Shown here one piece after another: positions 8,771 through 17,019 of a stretch of DNA of 64,000 nt. The DNA is taken from the NCBI GenBank assembly GCA_964345555.1, contig CAYFRD010000004.1:3821-67820 (forward strand), written 5' to 3'. The notes under the pieces were generated by a model. That model saw nothing but the letters and a program-made list of their open reading frames with translations. It was not told where the DNA came from and did no database searches. Every line of letters begins with the position of its first letter. Position 1 is the first letter of the stretch. Source of the stretch: Peptoniphilus_E sp964345555 (GTDB taxonomy: Bacteria > Bacillota > Clostridia > Tissierellales > Peptoniphilaceae). The position numbers and the translations under genes are program-made.

Positions 8771-9712
8771 TTAAATTTGCAAAAATCCCAAATGCTTGAA
8801 AATTGGTATGCCTATGGCGTAGGAAAAGATTGCCAAAACAAAGGATGCCGTAACTATTTTAGATGTGAGTTTATAATCTGATCCCATGCTCTTGCCCATG
8901 ATAAAACAATTTATTGCACAAGGATTTGAAAAAAGCACATATGTCACCAACACCTGATCCTTGTCAAATCCTAAAAAATATGCTACGGGTGTGGCTATTG
9001 CTCCGGCAAGAACCACTTTTATAAATCCGGAGCCCAATACCAGTCCCATGTCGGAATTATCTCTTGTGAAGTTGAGAGAGGCTCCTACAAGTATTAGGGA
9101 CATCGGTGTTGCGAGAGTGGATATAAGTTGCATGCCCGACTCTATTCCTCCATAGAAATGAAAGTTTTGCCACTTAGCTAAAAGTCCCAATATTATGGAT
9201 ATGATCATGGGATTTTTGGAGATTTTCTTCAAAAAACTTCCCAAGCTGAAGGCGTCGTCTTTGTAAAAGGTGAGAAGTATTATCGCCAATAGATTGTACA
9301 ATGTGAGCACAAATACCATGACTATGATCACAGGATCCATACTGTACTCCGGTTTTATATACTTGAGCATAGGTATACCTATGTAGACAAAGTTTGATCT
9401 GTAGGCACAGTGGACAAAGGCAGTAAGTTTATTTTTATTTTTTATGAAGTATCTGCCGAAAAACCACGTTGAAAGATATACGATAATTGTTCCGCCTATT
9501 AAAAAAATCGCATACTTTACATCAAAATGTTCTATCTGTGAATCTCGCACACTGAAAAAAAGATTGGAAGGAAGAGCTACGTAAAATACCAACTTAGTGC
9601 ATTGCCCTACAAAGTCTTCGCTTATGAAATTTGAAGTTCTGAGAATATATCCCACAAATAAAACAAAAAATATGGGAAATATTATATCTATTCCGACGGT
9701 TAAATAGTTCAT
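8771..9712 (-). CDS. AEC family permease (auxin efflux carrier type)
   Basis: 313-residue membrane protein with about ten hydrophobic segments in two halves, matching the AEC/Mem_trans family. The first helix (IIFPIFFVLFVGYILR) and the repeated glycine/proline-containing helix pairs are typical. Bacterial members export or import small organic anions such as malate; the substrate cannot be read from sequence. The ATG is preceded by an AGGAGG-like site. No terminator is obvious after its stop, so transcripts could run into the metK leader about 20 bases further on. Confidence 0.88.
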   Translation of the reverse strand: MNYLTVGIDIIFPIFFVLFVGYILRTSNFISEDFVGQCTKLVFYVALPSNLFFSVRDSQIEHFDVKYAIFLIGGTIIVYLSTWFFGRYFIKNKNKLTAFVHCAYRSNFVYIGIPMLKYIKPEYSMDPVIIVMVFVLTLYNLLAIILLTFYKDDAFSLGSFLKKISKNPMIISIILGLLAKWQNFHFYGGIESGMQLISTLATPMSLILVGASLNFTRDNSDMGLVLGSGFIKVVLAGAIATPVAYFLGFDKDQVLVTYVLFSNPCAINCFIMGKSMGSDYKLTSKIVTASFVLAIFSYAIGIPIFKHLGFLQI

Positions 9713-9747
9713 TCTTCCTCCGATATAATGAGTAGTTAGCTATCAGT

Positions 9748-9793
9748 TATAAAACCTTTGAATAAGAAAATTTACTCACTCAAAGGTTTTATA
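9748..9793 (-). terminator. Putative serS terminator
   Basis: A perfect 14-base inverted repeat (9748-9761 and 9780-9793) with an 18-base loop lies 25 bases past the serS stop. The stem ends in TTTTAT but lacks a clean T-run after it, so termination is likely rather than certain. Confidence 0.55.
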
Positions 9794-9817
9794 CTGAAAA
9801 TCTTAAAATATTTTCTT

Positions 9818-11101
9818 TTACTTAACTGTGAGTTTCTTCATTCCGCCCATGTATGGTTGCAGTGCTTCAGGGATTCTAACGCTTCCATCTTCTTGGAGCA
9901 GGTTTTCAAGAAAAGCGATGAGCATTCTAGGAGGAGCAACTACGGTATTGTTCAAAGTATGAGCAAGATAATTGCCTTCTTCCCCTCTTATTCTTATGCC
10001 CAATCTTCTGGCTTGAGCATCTCCTAAATTGGAGCATGATCCTACTTCAAAGTACTTCTTTTGTCTTGGACTCCACGCTTCCACATCAAGGGATTTCACC
10101 TTTAAATCAGCTAAATCTCCACTACAGCATTCAAGAGTTCTCACAGGTATATCAAGAGTTCTGAAAAAATCCACTGTGTTTTTCCAAAGTTGTTCAAACC
10201 AGTATGGAGATTCTTCAGGTTTACAAATTACAACCATTTCCTGCTTTTCAAATTGATGAATTCTATAAACTCCTCTTTCTTCTATACCGTGTGCTCCCAC
10301 TTCCTTTCTGAAACAAGGTGAATATGAAGTGAGTGCTTGAGGCACTTTATCCTCATCGGTGATGGTATTTATAAATTTGCCGATCATGGAGTGCTCGCTC
10401 GTTCCTATGAGGTACAGGTCTTCTCCTTCTATTTTATACATCATGTTTTCCATTTCAGCAAAACTCATGACGCCCGTAACTACATCTGATCTTATCATGA
10501 ACGGAGGAATATAGTAAGTAAATCCTCTGTCTATCATAAAATCTCTGGCATAGGATAAAATTGCGGAGTGAAGTCTTGCAATATTGCCCTTAAGGTAATA
10601 AAATCCGGCTCCTGAGGTGTTCCTTGCGGAATCCAAATCTATTCCGTCAAAGCTTTCCATTATATCCACATGGTACGGAATTTCATAGTCGGGAACTACA
10701 GGTTCTCCGAATTTTTCCAGCTCGACATTTTCACTGTCATCCTTGCCAAGGGGTACTGTGTGGTCGATAATTTGTGGAATTACCATCATTCTTTCCTTCA
10801 AATCGGCAGTGAGTTGTCTTTCTTCAGATTCAAGTTCAACGAGTTTTTCGTTTATTTCCTTTACTTTTGCTTTGGCTTCTTCAGCTTTTTCCAATTCTTT
10901 CTTTTGCATAAAAGAGCCTATTTCCTTTGATGTTTTATTTCTGTCGGCTCTTAGTTCATCTCCCGTAGTCTTTACTTCTCTGAGTTTTTTGTCGATTTCA
11001 ATAGCTTCATCTACAAGGGGAAGTTTTTCATCTTGAAATTTCTTCCTTATGTTTTCTTTAACTGTTTCAGGATTTTCTCTTACAAATTTAATATCTAACA
11101 T
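9818..11101 (-). CDS. serS: Seryl-tRNA synthetase
   Basis: Class II aminoacyl-tRNA synthetase that charges tRNA-Ser; 427 residues, the usual length. The N-terminal 110 residues form the long antiparallel coiled-coil arm that contacts the tRNA variable arm (rich in KAKVKEINEKL-like heptads). Motif 2 follows (FRKEVGAHGIEERGVYR), with motif 3 near the C-terminus. The gene is single and is preceded by a T-box leader with a predicted serine specifier codon, so it should respond to uncharged tRNA-Ser. Confidence 0.98.
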   Translation of the reverse strand: MLDIKFVRENPETVKENIRKKFQDEKLPLVDEAIEIDKKLREVKTTGDELRADRNKTSKEIGSFMQKKELEKAEEAKAKVKEINEKLVELESEERQLTADLKERMMVIPQIIDHTVPLGKDDSENVELEKFGEPVVPDYEIPYHVDIMESFDGIDLDSARNTSGAGFYYLKGNIARLHSAILSYARDFMIDRGFTYYIPPFMIRSDVVTGVMSFAEMENMMYKIEGEDLYLIGTSEHSMIGKFINTITDEDKVPQALTSYSPCFRKEVGAHGIEERGVYRIHQFEKQEMVVICKPEESPYWFEQLWKNTVDFFRTLDIPVRTLECCSGDLADLKVKSLDVEAWSPRQKKYFEVGSCSNLGDAQARRLGIRIRGEEGNYLAHTLNNTVVAPPRMLIAFLENLLQEDGSVRIPEALQPYMGGMKKLTVK

Positions 11102-11110
11102 ATTCCCTCC

Positions 11111-11295
11111 AAATTAAAAAAGTCTTCCCATCCCTGAAAGGGACGAGAAGACCCGCGTTGCCACCCTAATTAACCATACGGTTCACTTAATTTCTAAAAC
11201 TCCAAGACGGATTCAATAGATTTGACTGTCTGTTCGCACCAACCACGGACTCTCTTGTAAATCTCTTCTATTTACTGCTTCTTATCATCGTTTTT
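11111..11295 (-). ncRNA. T-box leader of serS (serine specifier)
   Basis: On the minus strand the leader has a Stem I start (GATGATAAG then AAGAGA/AGAGAG), a distal loop and the conserved T-box AGGGTGGCAACGCGGG (about 11152-11167), including the bases that pair with uncharged tRNA NCCA ends. A terminator hairpin with T-run lies at 11115-11152, just before the serS ribosome site GGAGGG. The candidate specifier is UCU at 11218-11220 in the context AAAUCUAUUGAA, a serine codon that fits the gene. The specifier position is inferred by eye. Confidence 0.9.
11115..11152 (-). terminator. T-box terminator
   Basis: GTCTTC...GAAGAC (11122-11152) with inner CCCTTTCAGGG pairing forms a strong stem, followed on the minus strand by TTTTTT. 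It competes with the T-box antiterminator. Confidence 0.88.
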
Positions 11296-11342
11296 ATTCA
11301 CCAAACTTAGTCAAGTATAACAAATAAAAGCAAAAGTTTCAA

Positions 11343-12296
11343 TTACTTATTTTGTTCCACAAATCCTTCATAGAGATTGCCCGCTTTTTCGTCAATGTAT
11401 TTTTGAGCATTGACTGCTGCAATAGCTCCATCTGCTGCCGCTGTTATGACCTGTCTTACGGTCTTGACTCTCAAATCTCCTGCAGCAAATACTCCGGGGA
11501 TATTTGTCCTCATTTCACTGTCTGTTACGATGTAGCCTCTGTCCATTTCCACTTGGTCTTTAAATAGTCCGGTGTTGGGATCATATCCGACATAGGCAAA
11601 AATTCCTATTGGTTTGTCACTCTTTATATTTTGCACTTCTCCTGTCTTGATGTTTTTGATGACTATTTCATTTACTGTTTTGTCGCCCTTTATCTCTTCA
11701 ACTACGCTGTCCCAGATAAAGTCGATTTTTTCATTGTCCTGTGCCTTTTTTTGAAGAATTTTGCTCGCTCTTAATTCATCTCTTCTGTGAATGATGTAGA
11801 CATTTTTGGCAAATTTGGAAACGAAGAGAGCTTCCTCCACTGCAGCATCTCCTCCGCCCACGATATAGACGTCCAAGTCTTGATAAAATGCCGCATCACA
11901 AGTTGCACAATAGGAAACTCCCTTGCCTGCAAATTGTTCTTCACCGGCACAGCCTATCTTCCTCGGCGCAGCTCCTGTAGCAATTATAATTGCACTTGCT
12001 TCATAGGTGCCATCTTTTCCCACAATTTTTTTGACATCGCCTTCTAATTGCACTTCCAAAATTTCTTCATATATAAATTCAGCTCCGAAGTTCTCCGCTT
12101 GTTCTTTCATGTCCATTCCCAGTTCTACTCCTGTGGTTTCAAGAATTCCCGGATAATTTTCCACTTCAGATGTGGAGCTTATTTGTCCGCCTTCTATAGC
12201 TTTTTCTATTATCAGAGTTTTAAGTTTGCCTCTGGCAGCGTAAATCCCAGCAGTAAGTCCTGCAGGTCCTCCACCTAAAACTATTAAATCATACAT
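11343..12296 (-). CDS. trxB: Thioredoxin-disulfide reductase
   Basis: 317-residue flavoprotein that transfers electrons from NADPH to thioredoxin. The FAD motif GGGPAG is at 8-13, the redox-active CATC at Cys130/Cys133, an NADPH-binding GGGDAAVEEA motif starts near 147, and the C-terminal FAD motif GVFAAGD is present. ATG is preceded by GGGAGG. It is monocistronic here: upstream is the fni terminator region and downstream the serS T-box leader. No thioredoxin gene is in the window. Confidence 0.96.
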   Translation of the reverse strand: MYDLIVLGGGPAGLTAGIYAARGKLKTLIIEKAIEGGQISSTSEVENYPGILETTGVELGMDMKEQAENFGAEFIYEEILEVQLEGDVKKIVGKDGTYEASAIIIATGAAPRKIGCAGEEQFAGKGVSYCATCDAAFYQDLDVYIVGGGDAAVEEALFVSKFAKNVYIIHRRDELRASKILQKKAQDNEKIDFIWDSVVEEIKGDKTVNEIVIKNIKTGEVQNIKSDKPIGIFAYVGYDPNTGLFKDQVEMDRGYIVTDSEMRTNIPGVFAAGDLRVKTVRQVITAAADGAIAAVNAQKYIDEKAGNLYEGFVEQNK

Positions 12297-12364
12297 GGTA
12301 AAACCTCCCTATTACTCTTTGTAAAATAATATACCCTTCTAATGTTTTTAATAACCTCTACATG

Positions 12365-12395
12365 GAAAAAAGTCTTAACTCAATGTCAAGACTTT
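12365..12395 (-). terminator. Terminator after fni
   Basis: On the minus strand AAAGTCTTGAC...GTTAAGACTTTTTT forms a stem with a T-run about 75 bases past the fni stop, closing the murB-rapZ-yvcK-fni operon. Confidence 0.78.
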
Positions 12396-12471
12396 AGTCA
12401 TTTATAAAATATCCAATTTATGAAACAAATATTTAGAAAGCGAGCTTTGTGGAAAATTTTTCAACTTAATA

Positions 12472-13488
12472 TCAATGCTCTGTCAATTCTTTTAATTTGC
12501 CCGTTATTCTGTATTCCGCATTCTTTAAATCTGCAATTGTCCTTGAATTAGTCAGCAGCATTATCATCTTAGTTTTAAAAATCAGACTTTCAAGATATTC
12601 TTCAGCATATTGAAGTCCGCCTCGTGCCAAGTAATTCAAAATTTCTCCGCTTATGGCGGTGATGTCCGCTCCAAGCATAATGGCCTTTGCCAAATCCAGA
12701 GAGGTTTTTATTCCGCCTGAACCGACAATTTTTAAATCTTCCAGATTCAGTGATTTTGCCTCTAATATGCTCATGGCGGTGGGAATTCCCCAGGAATAAA
12801 GTTCCGACAGATCATTGTAGGGAGTTCTCAAATTTTCCACTTCAATGAAATTTGTTCCTCCGAATCCTGAGATGTCCACATATCTCACTCCTACATCATA
12901 GAGTCGTTTTACCACTTTCTTGGACATACCGAAACCAACTTCCTTGGCTATTACAGGCACATCAACACCACCGACTATTTTTTCAATATTTGACAGCACG
13001 TCCTTGAAATTTCTGTCTCCTTCTTCCATTGCAAGCTCCTGTGCAGGATTCAAATGAATCTGAATTCCATCCGCTTCTATGGTTTCTATGGCGAATTTCG
13101 CTTCTTCCACAGTTGCGTGTCCACTTAAGTTGGAGAGTACCACTCCATCCTTTGCCATTTCTCTTACACACTTGAAGGATTCCGCCATATCCTCATCTTC
13201 AAAAACTATGGTTTGAGATCCTACAGCCATGGCTATTTTAAATTTTTTGGCTATATTGGAAAGATCTGTGTTGATCTGTTTAGAAAAATCCGTTCCTCCT
13301 GTCATGGCATTTATTATCAAGGGAAAGTCCAATTTTTTATTTAAAAATTCCACACTTGTATCTACTTCATCGAAATCAAAGTCCGATAGAGAACTGTGAC
13401 AGATAAAAACATCTTCGAAAAGAGTGTTACCTTCATAGCTTGCTCTAAGGCAATTTTCCAGGTGTTCCCTTTTTCTGTATTTTCTCAT
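12472..13488 (-). CDS. fni: Type 2 isopentenyl-diphosphate isomerase
   Basis: FMN-dependent enzyme interconverting isopentenyl and dimethylallyl diphosphate. From the ATG at 13488 it has 338 residues and begins MRKYRKREHLENC, as expected for the family. Longer in-frame starts exist, but this ATG has GAGGTG five bases upstream, and an earlier one would lie on that site. The N-terminal MTGG motif, LSNLSG, the GGTNF flavin loop and the IVGSGGIKTSLD phosphate-binding stretch are visible. It begins 13 bases after yvcK as the last gene of the murB operon, occupying the place where whiA usually follows yvcK in Firmicutes. Confidence 0.94.
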   Translation of the reverse strand: MRKYRKREHLENCLRASYEGNTLFEDVFICHSSLSDFDFDEVDTSVEFLNKKLDFPLIINAMTGGTDFSKQINTDLSNIAKKFKIAMAVGSQTIVFEDEDMAESFKCVREMAKDGVVLSNLSGHATVEEAKFAIETIEADGIQIHLNPAQELAMEEGDRNFKDVLSNIEKIVGGVDVPVIAKEVGFGMSKKVVKRLYDVGVRYVDISGFGGTNFIEVENLRTPYNDLSELYSWGIPTAMSILEAKSLNLEDLKIVGSGGIKTSLDLAKAIMLGADITAISGEILNYLARGGLQYAEEYLESLIFKTKMIMLLTNSRTIADLKNAEYRITGKLKELTEH

Positions 13489-13501
13489 TTTACACCTCAT
13501 T

Positions 13502-14464
13502 TTATAACAGCGAAAGTTTTTTAAGTACCAAGGCGATTTTTTCACCATCATGTCTTACACTTATTTCTTCTTGCAAAAAATCTCCGCTGATAATCTCTAT
13601 ATTATTTTCTTTTAAATATTCAAAATCCGCTTCTTCTAATTTTATTTCCGTGGACTTTGAAACCTGTATATATTTATGCTTCATATCTTCCGATACTTCC
13701 GCATTATTTATCAAAACTGCATCTAAAATACCTTCGCAGGAATGATCAATTATCGCCCTTATATGATCCTTTACAGCAAAATCCAACGTTTCTCCCAGTT
13801 CAGTCATGATGTTTTGAATGTAGATTTTCTTAGCCTCGGATTTCATTATCGCTTCCGGTATCCCTCTCACCAACAAATTGGGAATTATGGAAGTATAAAG
13901 GCTGCCCGGACCCAGTATTATCAAATCCGCCTCCTCAATAACTTTCAAGGCATCCTTGTTTGCAGAGGGTGTTTTCGGAAAAAGTCCTATTTTTTTTATC
14001 TTTGTGTCCAATTTGTATGCCATATTGGGAATTATGGATTCTCCTATGCACTTATCTTCATTTTCAAATTCGGCAACTAAATGGATATTTTCATAAGTTA
14101 CGGGAACTACTTTGCCGCTGATGCTAAGGACATTTTCCAATTCATTCAAAGCTTTGTCAAATCCACCGTAAATTTCGTATAGAGCTGCTATTAAAATATT
14201 GCCGAAGTTTTGCCCCTTTAGAGTTCCGTTTTTAAATCTGTACTGCAACAGTTTCTCCATGGTGCCTTCAGTGCTCGCCAAGGCAACCAGACAATTCCTA
14301 ACATCTCCCGGCGGAAGCATGCCCAAGTCGTTTCTCAATATTCCCGAGCCGCCTCCGTCGTCCGCCATGGAAACTATTGCAGAAATATTTGAATTGTGTT
14401 TTTTTATTCCCTTTATGATGGTGCTTATACCCGTTCCACCACCTATTATCGCTACTTTTTTCAA
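13502..14464 (-). CDS. yvcK: YvcK-type gluconeogenesis/cell-shape factor
   Basis: 320-residue CofD-like protein of the YvcK family, which binds UDP-sugars and links carbon metabolism to peptidoglycan synthesis in Bacillus. Visible are the N-terminal GGGTGIST loop (8-15), the SMADDGGGSGILR segment and the MLPPGDVRN motif that define the family. Start is TTG at 14464, overlapping the rapZ stop by 4 bases (translational coupling); there is no clear independent ribosome site. It sits between rapZ and fni. Confidence 0.93.
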   Translation of the reverse strand: MKKVAIIGGGTGISTIIKGIKKHNSNISAIVSMADDGGGSGILRNDLGMLPPGDVRNCLVALASTEGTMEKLLQYRFKNGTLKGQNFGNILIAALYEIYGGFDKALNELENVLSISGKVVPVTYENIHLVAEFENEDKCIGESIIPNMAYKLDTKIKKIGLFPKTPSANKDALKVIEEADLIILGPGSLYTSIIPNLLVRGIPEAIMKSEAKKIYIQNIMTELGETLDFAVKDHIRAIIDHSCEGILDAVLINNAEVSEDMKHKYIQVSKSTEIKLEEADFEYLKENNIEIISGDFLQEEISVRHDGEKIALVLKKLSLL

Positions 14465-15306
14465 TTTCTGTTCACATCTCTATGGCTTACGGATACATTG
14501 TATCCCTTAACCTTTAAAATATTGTAGAGCTCGTTTGCTATGGCGACTGAACGGTGAAATCCACCCGTGCATCCTATCCCTATTACCAATATACTTTTGC
14601 CTTCCTTTGCATAGTTGGGTATTAAAAATTCCAACATATCTGTAGCTTTTCCAAGAAAATTTTGCGTGACGTCTTTGTTTAAGACATAATCCCTGGTCTT
14701 TTCATTTTCTCCGTTTAAATGCTTGAGTTCTTCAATGTAGTAAGGATTGGGCAAAAATCTCACATCGAAGACCATGTCCGCATCTAAAAGAATCCCGTTT
14801 TTAAACCCGAAAGAGCACAATGATATCTTAAGCACTCCGTCGTTCTCCATTCCCAGAATTTCTATGAGTTTCTCTCTGAGTTCTTTATCAACTAGATTTG
14901 ACGTGTCTATTATATAATCAGCTCTGTCCTTGATGTTTTTTAAAAGTTCCTTTTCCTTTTGATAACCGCTGACTATGGACTTGCTCAAGGGGTGAGGACG
15001 TCTGAGTTCCTTGTACCTGTTTATGATTACATCTTCATCGGCATCTAAGAACAGAATCTTGTAACTGAAGTTGAGTTTTTTCATCTCAGCAAGAGATTGC
15101 GAAAAATCCTGAAAAAACATTCCGCTTCTCACATCGACTACAGCACAGACTTTGTCCACATAATTTGATGCCAAGGCTATCTCCGCAAATTTGGGGAGCA
15201 GTTGAGGAGGCAAGTTATCCATTGCAAAATAACCCAAATCTTCCAGCTGGTTAAGGGCTTTGGATTTACCCGCCCCGCTCATGCCTGTTATTACAAGAAT
15301 CTCCAT
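14461..15306 (-). CDS. rapZ: RapZ/YvcJ nucleotide-binding RNase adapter protein
   Basis: 281 residues from ATG 15306. The in-frame TTG at 15318 lies within the GGAGG site and is rejected. Walker A is GMSGAGKS (8-15). The C-terminal domain contains the conserved IGIGCTGGFHRSVAIA motif. In enterobacteria RapZ directs RNase E to the GlmZ sRNA; in Firmicutes YvcJ is a GTPase/ATPase of less clear role that is always next to yvcK. The ATG follows the murB TGA with one base between. Confidence 0.95.
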   Translation of the reverse strand: MEILVITGMSGAGKSKALNQLEDLGYFAMDNLPPQLLPKFAEIALASNYVDKVCAVVDVRSGMFFQDFSQSLAEMKKLNFSYKILFLDADEDVIINRYKELRRPHPLSKSIVSGYQKEKELLKNIKDRADYIIDTSNLVDKELREKLIEILGMENDGVLKISLCSFGFKNGILLDADMVFDVRFLPNPYYIEELKHLNGENEKTRDYVLNKDVTQNFLGKATDMLEFLIPNYAKEGKSILVIGIGCTGGFHRSVAIANELYNILKVKGYNVSVSHRDVNRN

Positions 15307-15307
15307 C

Positions 15308-16195
15308 TCATCCTCCAATAAATTTAACTTCGCAAACTAAGTTTACCTCGTATTTATCGTACACTATTTTTTGTATCATCTCAATTAGTTCCTTGACGTC
15401 TTTGGAAGTTGCTCTATCCGCATTTATGACAAAACCGCAGTGTTTTTCACTTACCATGGCTCCACCATGTCTTGCACCTCTAAGTCCGCAATCATCTATG
15501 AGTTTGCCTGCAAAATAACCTTTCGGTCTTCTGAAGGTGGAACCGGCAGAGGGAAAGTCCAAGGGTTGCTTCGAGCTTCTCCTTTGCCAAAAATCATCCA
15601 TCTTTTCTTTTATTTCTTCCTTTGATTTGCCACTATTAAGAGAAAATATAGCGGATAGCACCACGTATCCTTTTTCTTGTGCTATGCTGTTTCTATATGA
15701 AAATTTCATCTGTTCATTTGTAAATTCAGAAATATTTAAATCTTCATTTAAAATTCTAACGCTTTTTACAACATCTTTTAGTTCTCCATCGTAGGCCCCT
15801 GCATTCATTATCACTCCTCCACCCAGAGAACCTGGAATCCCGTGTGCAAATTCAAGACCGGAAAGAGAATTTTCCAAGGCAAAATTCGCAATTTCTCTAA
15901 GGCTGACTCCCGCTCCTGCTGTCAATTCACTGTCGTGTATTTCCAAGTTATTCAATGTGGATTTCAAAATTATGACAAGTCCGTCGTATCCTGCATCATC
16001 TACCAGAACATTACTTCCGTTGCCCATGATGAAGTATTCAATGTTTTGTTTTTTTGCTTCTTTTATAGCTGCTATAAGAGAATTTTCATCCTTGGGTATG
16101 AGCACGTACTTTGCCCTTCCGCCTATTTTGAAAGTCGTGTGTTTATTTAAAGGTTCATCTTCTAAAAATTTACCGTAATTGCTGAAATTTATCAT
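15308..16195 (-). CDS. murB: UDP-N-acetylenolpyruvoylglucosamine reductase
   Basis: FAD enzyme that reduces UDP-GlcNAc-enolpyruvate to UDP-MurNAc in the cytosol. It has 295 residues from ATG 16195, with GAGGTG just upstream; the in-frame TTG at 16207 is part of the ribosome site. FAD-binding GNGSNVLV and GIPGSLGGGVIMNAGAY are present, together with a YRNS segment, the catalytic-serine loop SAGSTFRRP and the terminal Glu in VCEVKF. It is the first gene of the murB-rapZ-yvcK-fni operon, divergent from the gene at 16287. Confidence 0.97.
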   Translation of the reverse strand: MINFSNYGKFLEDEPLNKHTTFKIGGRAKYVLIPKDENSLIAAIKEAKKQNIEYFIMGNGSNVLVDDAGYDGLVIILKSTLNNLEIHDSELTAGAGVSLREIANFALENSLSGLEFAHGIPGSLGGGVIMNAGAYDGELKDVVKSVRILNEDLNISEFTNEQMKFSYRNSIAQEKGYVVLSAIFSLNSGKSKEEIKEKMDDFWQRRSSKQPLDFPSAGSTFRRPKGYFAGKLIDDCGLRGARHGGAMVSEKHCGFVINADRATSKDVKELIEMIQKIVYDKYEVNLVCEVKFIGG

Positions 16196-16286
16196 TATAC
16201 ACCTCAATTACATTATACTATAAATTTAAAAATTTTTAACTCCCTCACGTATAGGACTATTTACTTTCCCGTGATATAATTTAATC

Positions 16287-17018
16287 ATGAAAAAGTTAAT
16301 AGTTCCCTTTGTTTTATTGATGATTTTTACATATTTTTCATTCTTTAAAAAATCCGATTACATAATCAAAGACTATAACATAAAAACCGGCATTACAGGA
16401 TCCGAAATTTCAAAGGACAAAAAAGTTTTGTACAGAGATGGGGATATATTCGATCTCGATATAGAAGATATCAACGGAGACGGAACTGACGAGGTGGCCT
16501 TGATAAACAGAAAACTTTCAGGAAAGGGAGGTGTTGTCAAAATTATAAGCCTTGAAGATAAGCCGAAAATCATCTATGAAGAAGATCTGTCTGATATAAA
16601 ACCCTTTAAAATAGAGTTGGGTGATTTCACCGGAGATGGAATTTGCGAAGTAGCCTTAGGTATATCCAAAAAAACCCCTCATCATAAAATCATGGCAAAA
16701 AGATGCTTTACATACAACCTCGACTTTGAGAAAAAAAGACTCATAGCCAAGTTCAGAATATCAAAATTCGCCCACCCATATGATGATTTTAAGTTGTTCG
16801 ATTTGAACGGCGACGGAATAGATGAGATAGTGACGCTGGAACGAAATGATGACAACTCCAACAGAATAGCAGCCTATGTATGGAAAGAATTCGGATTCAA
16901 TCTCAAATACAAAAGCGACGATTATGAAATTTTAAAGGCTTTTGACAGCGATGATGAATTGAAAATAAACGGAAGAAGAATTTATTTAGAAAATAATATT
17001 ATAAAAGTAGGTGAATAG
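16287..17018 (+). CDS. Membrane-anchored EF-hand/FG-GAP-like repeat protein
   Basis: 243 residues with an N-terminal hydrophobic anchor (4-20) lacking a lipobox Cys. Three copies of a calcium-loop-like motif D-x-N/T-G-D-G-x-x-E-V follow at about 61-71 (DINGDGTDEV), 113-123 (DFTGDGICEV) and 172-182 (DLNGDGIDEI). Spacing of about 50-60 residues suggests VCBS/FG-GAP-type blades. Probably an extracellular, membrane-tethered domain. It overlaps the start region of the DUF3160 lipoprotein gene, so the two form an operon and may act together at the cell surface. Function unknown. Confidence 0.8.
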   Translation: MKKLIVPFVLLMIFTYFSFFKKSDYIIKDYNIKTGITGSEISKDKKVLYRDGDIFDLDIEDINGDGTDEVALINRKLSGKGGVVKIISLEDKPKIIYEEDLSDIKPFKIELGDFTGDGICEVALGISKKTPHHKIMAKRCFTYNLDFEKKRLIAKFRISKFAHPYDDFKLFDLNGDGIDEIVTLERNDDNSNRIAAYVWKEFGFNLKYKSDDYEILKAFDSDDELKINGRRIYLENNIIKVGE

Positions 17019-17019
17019 T

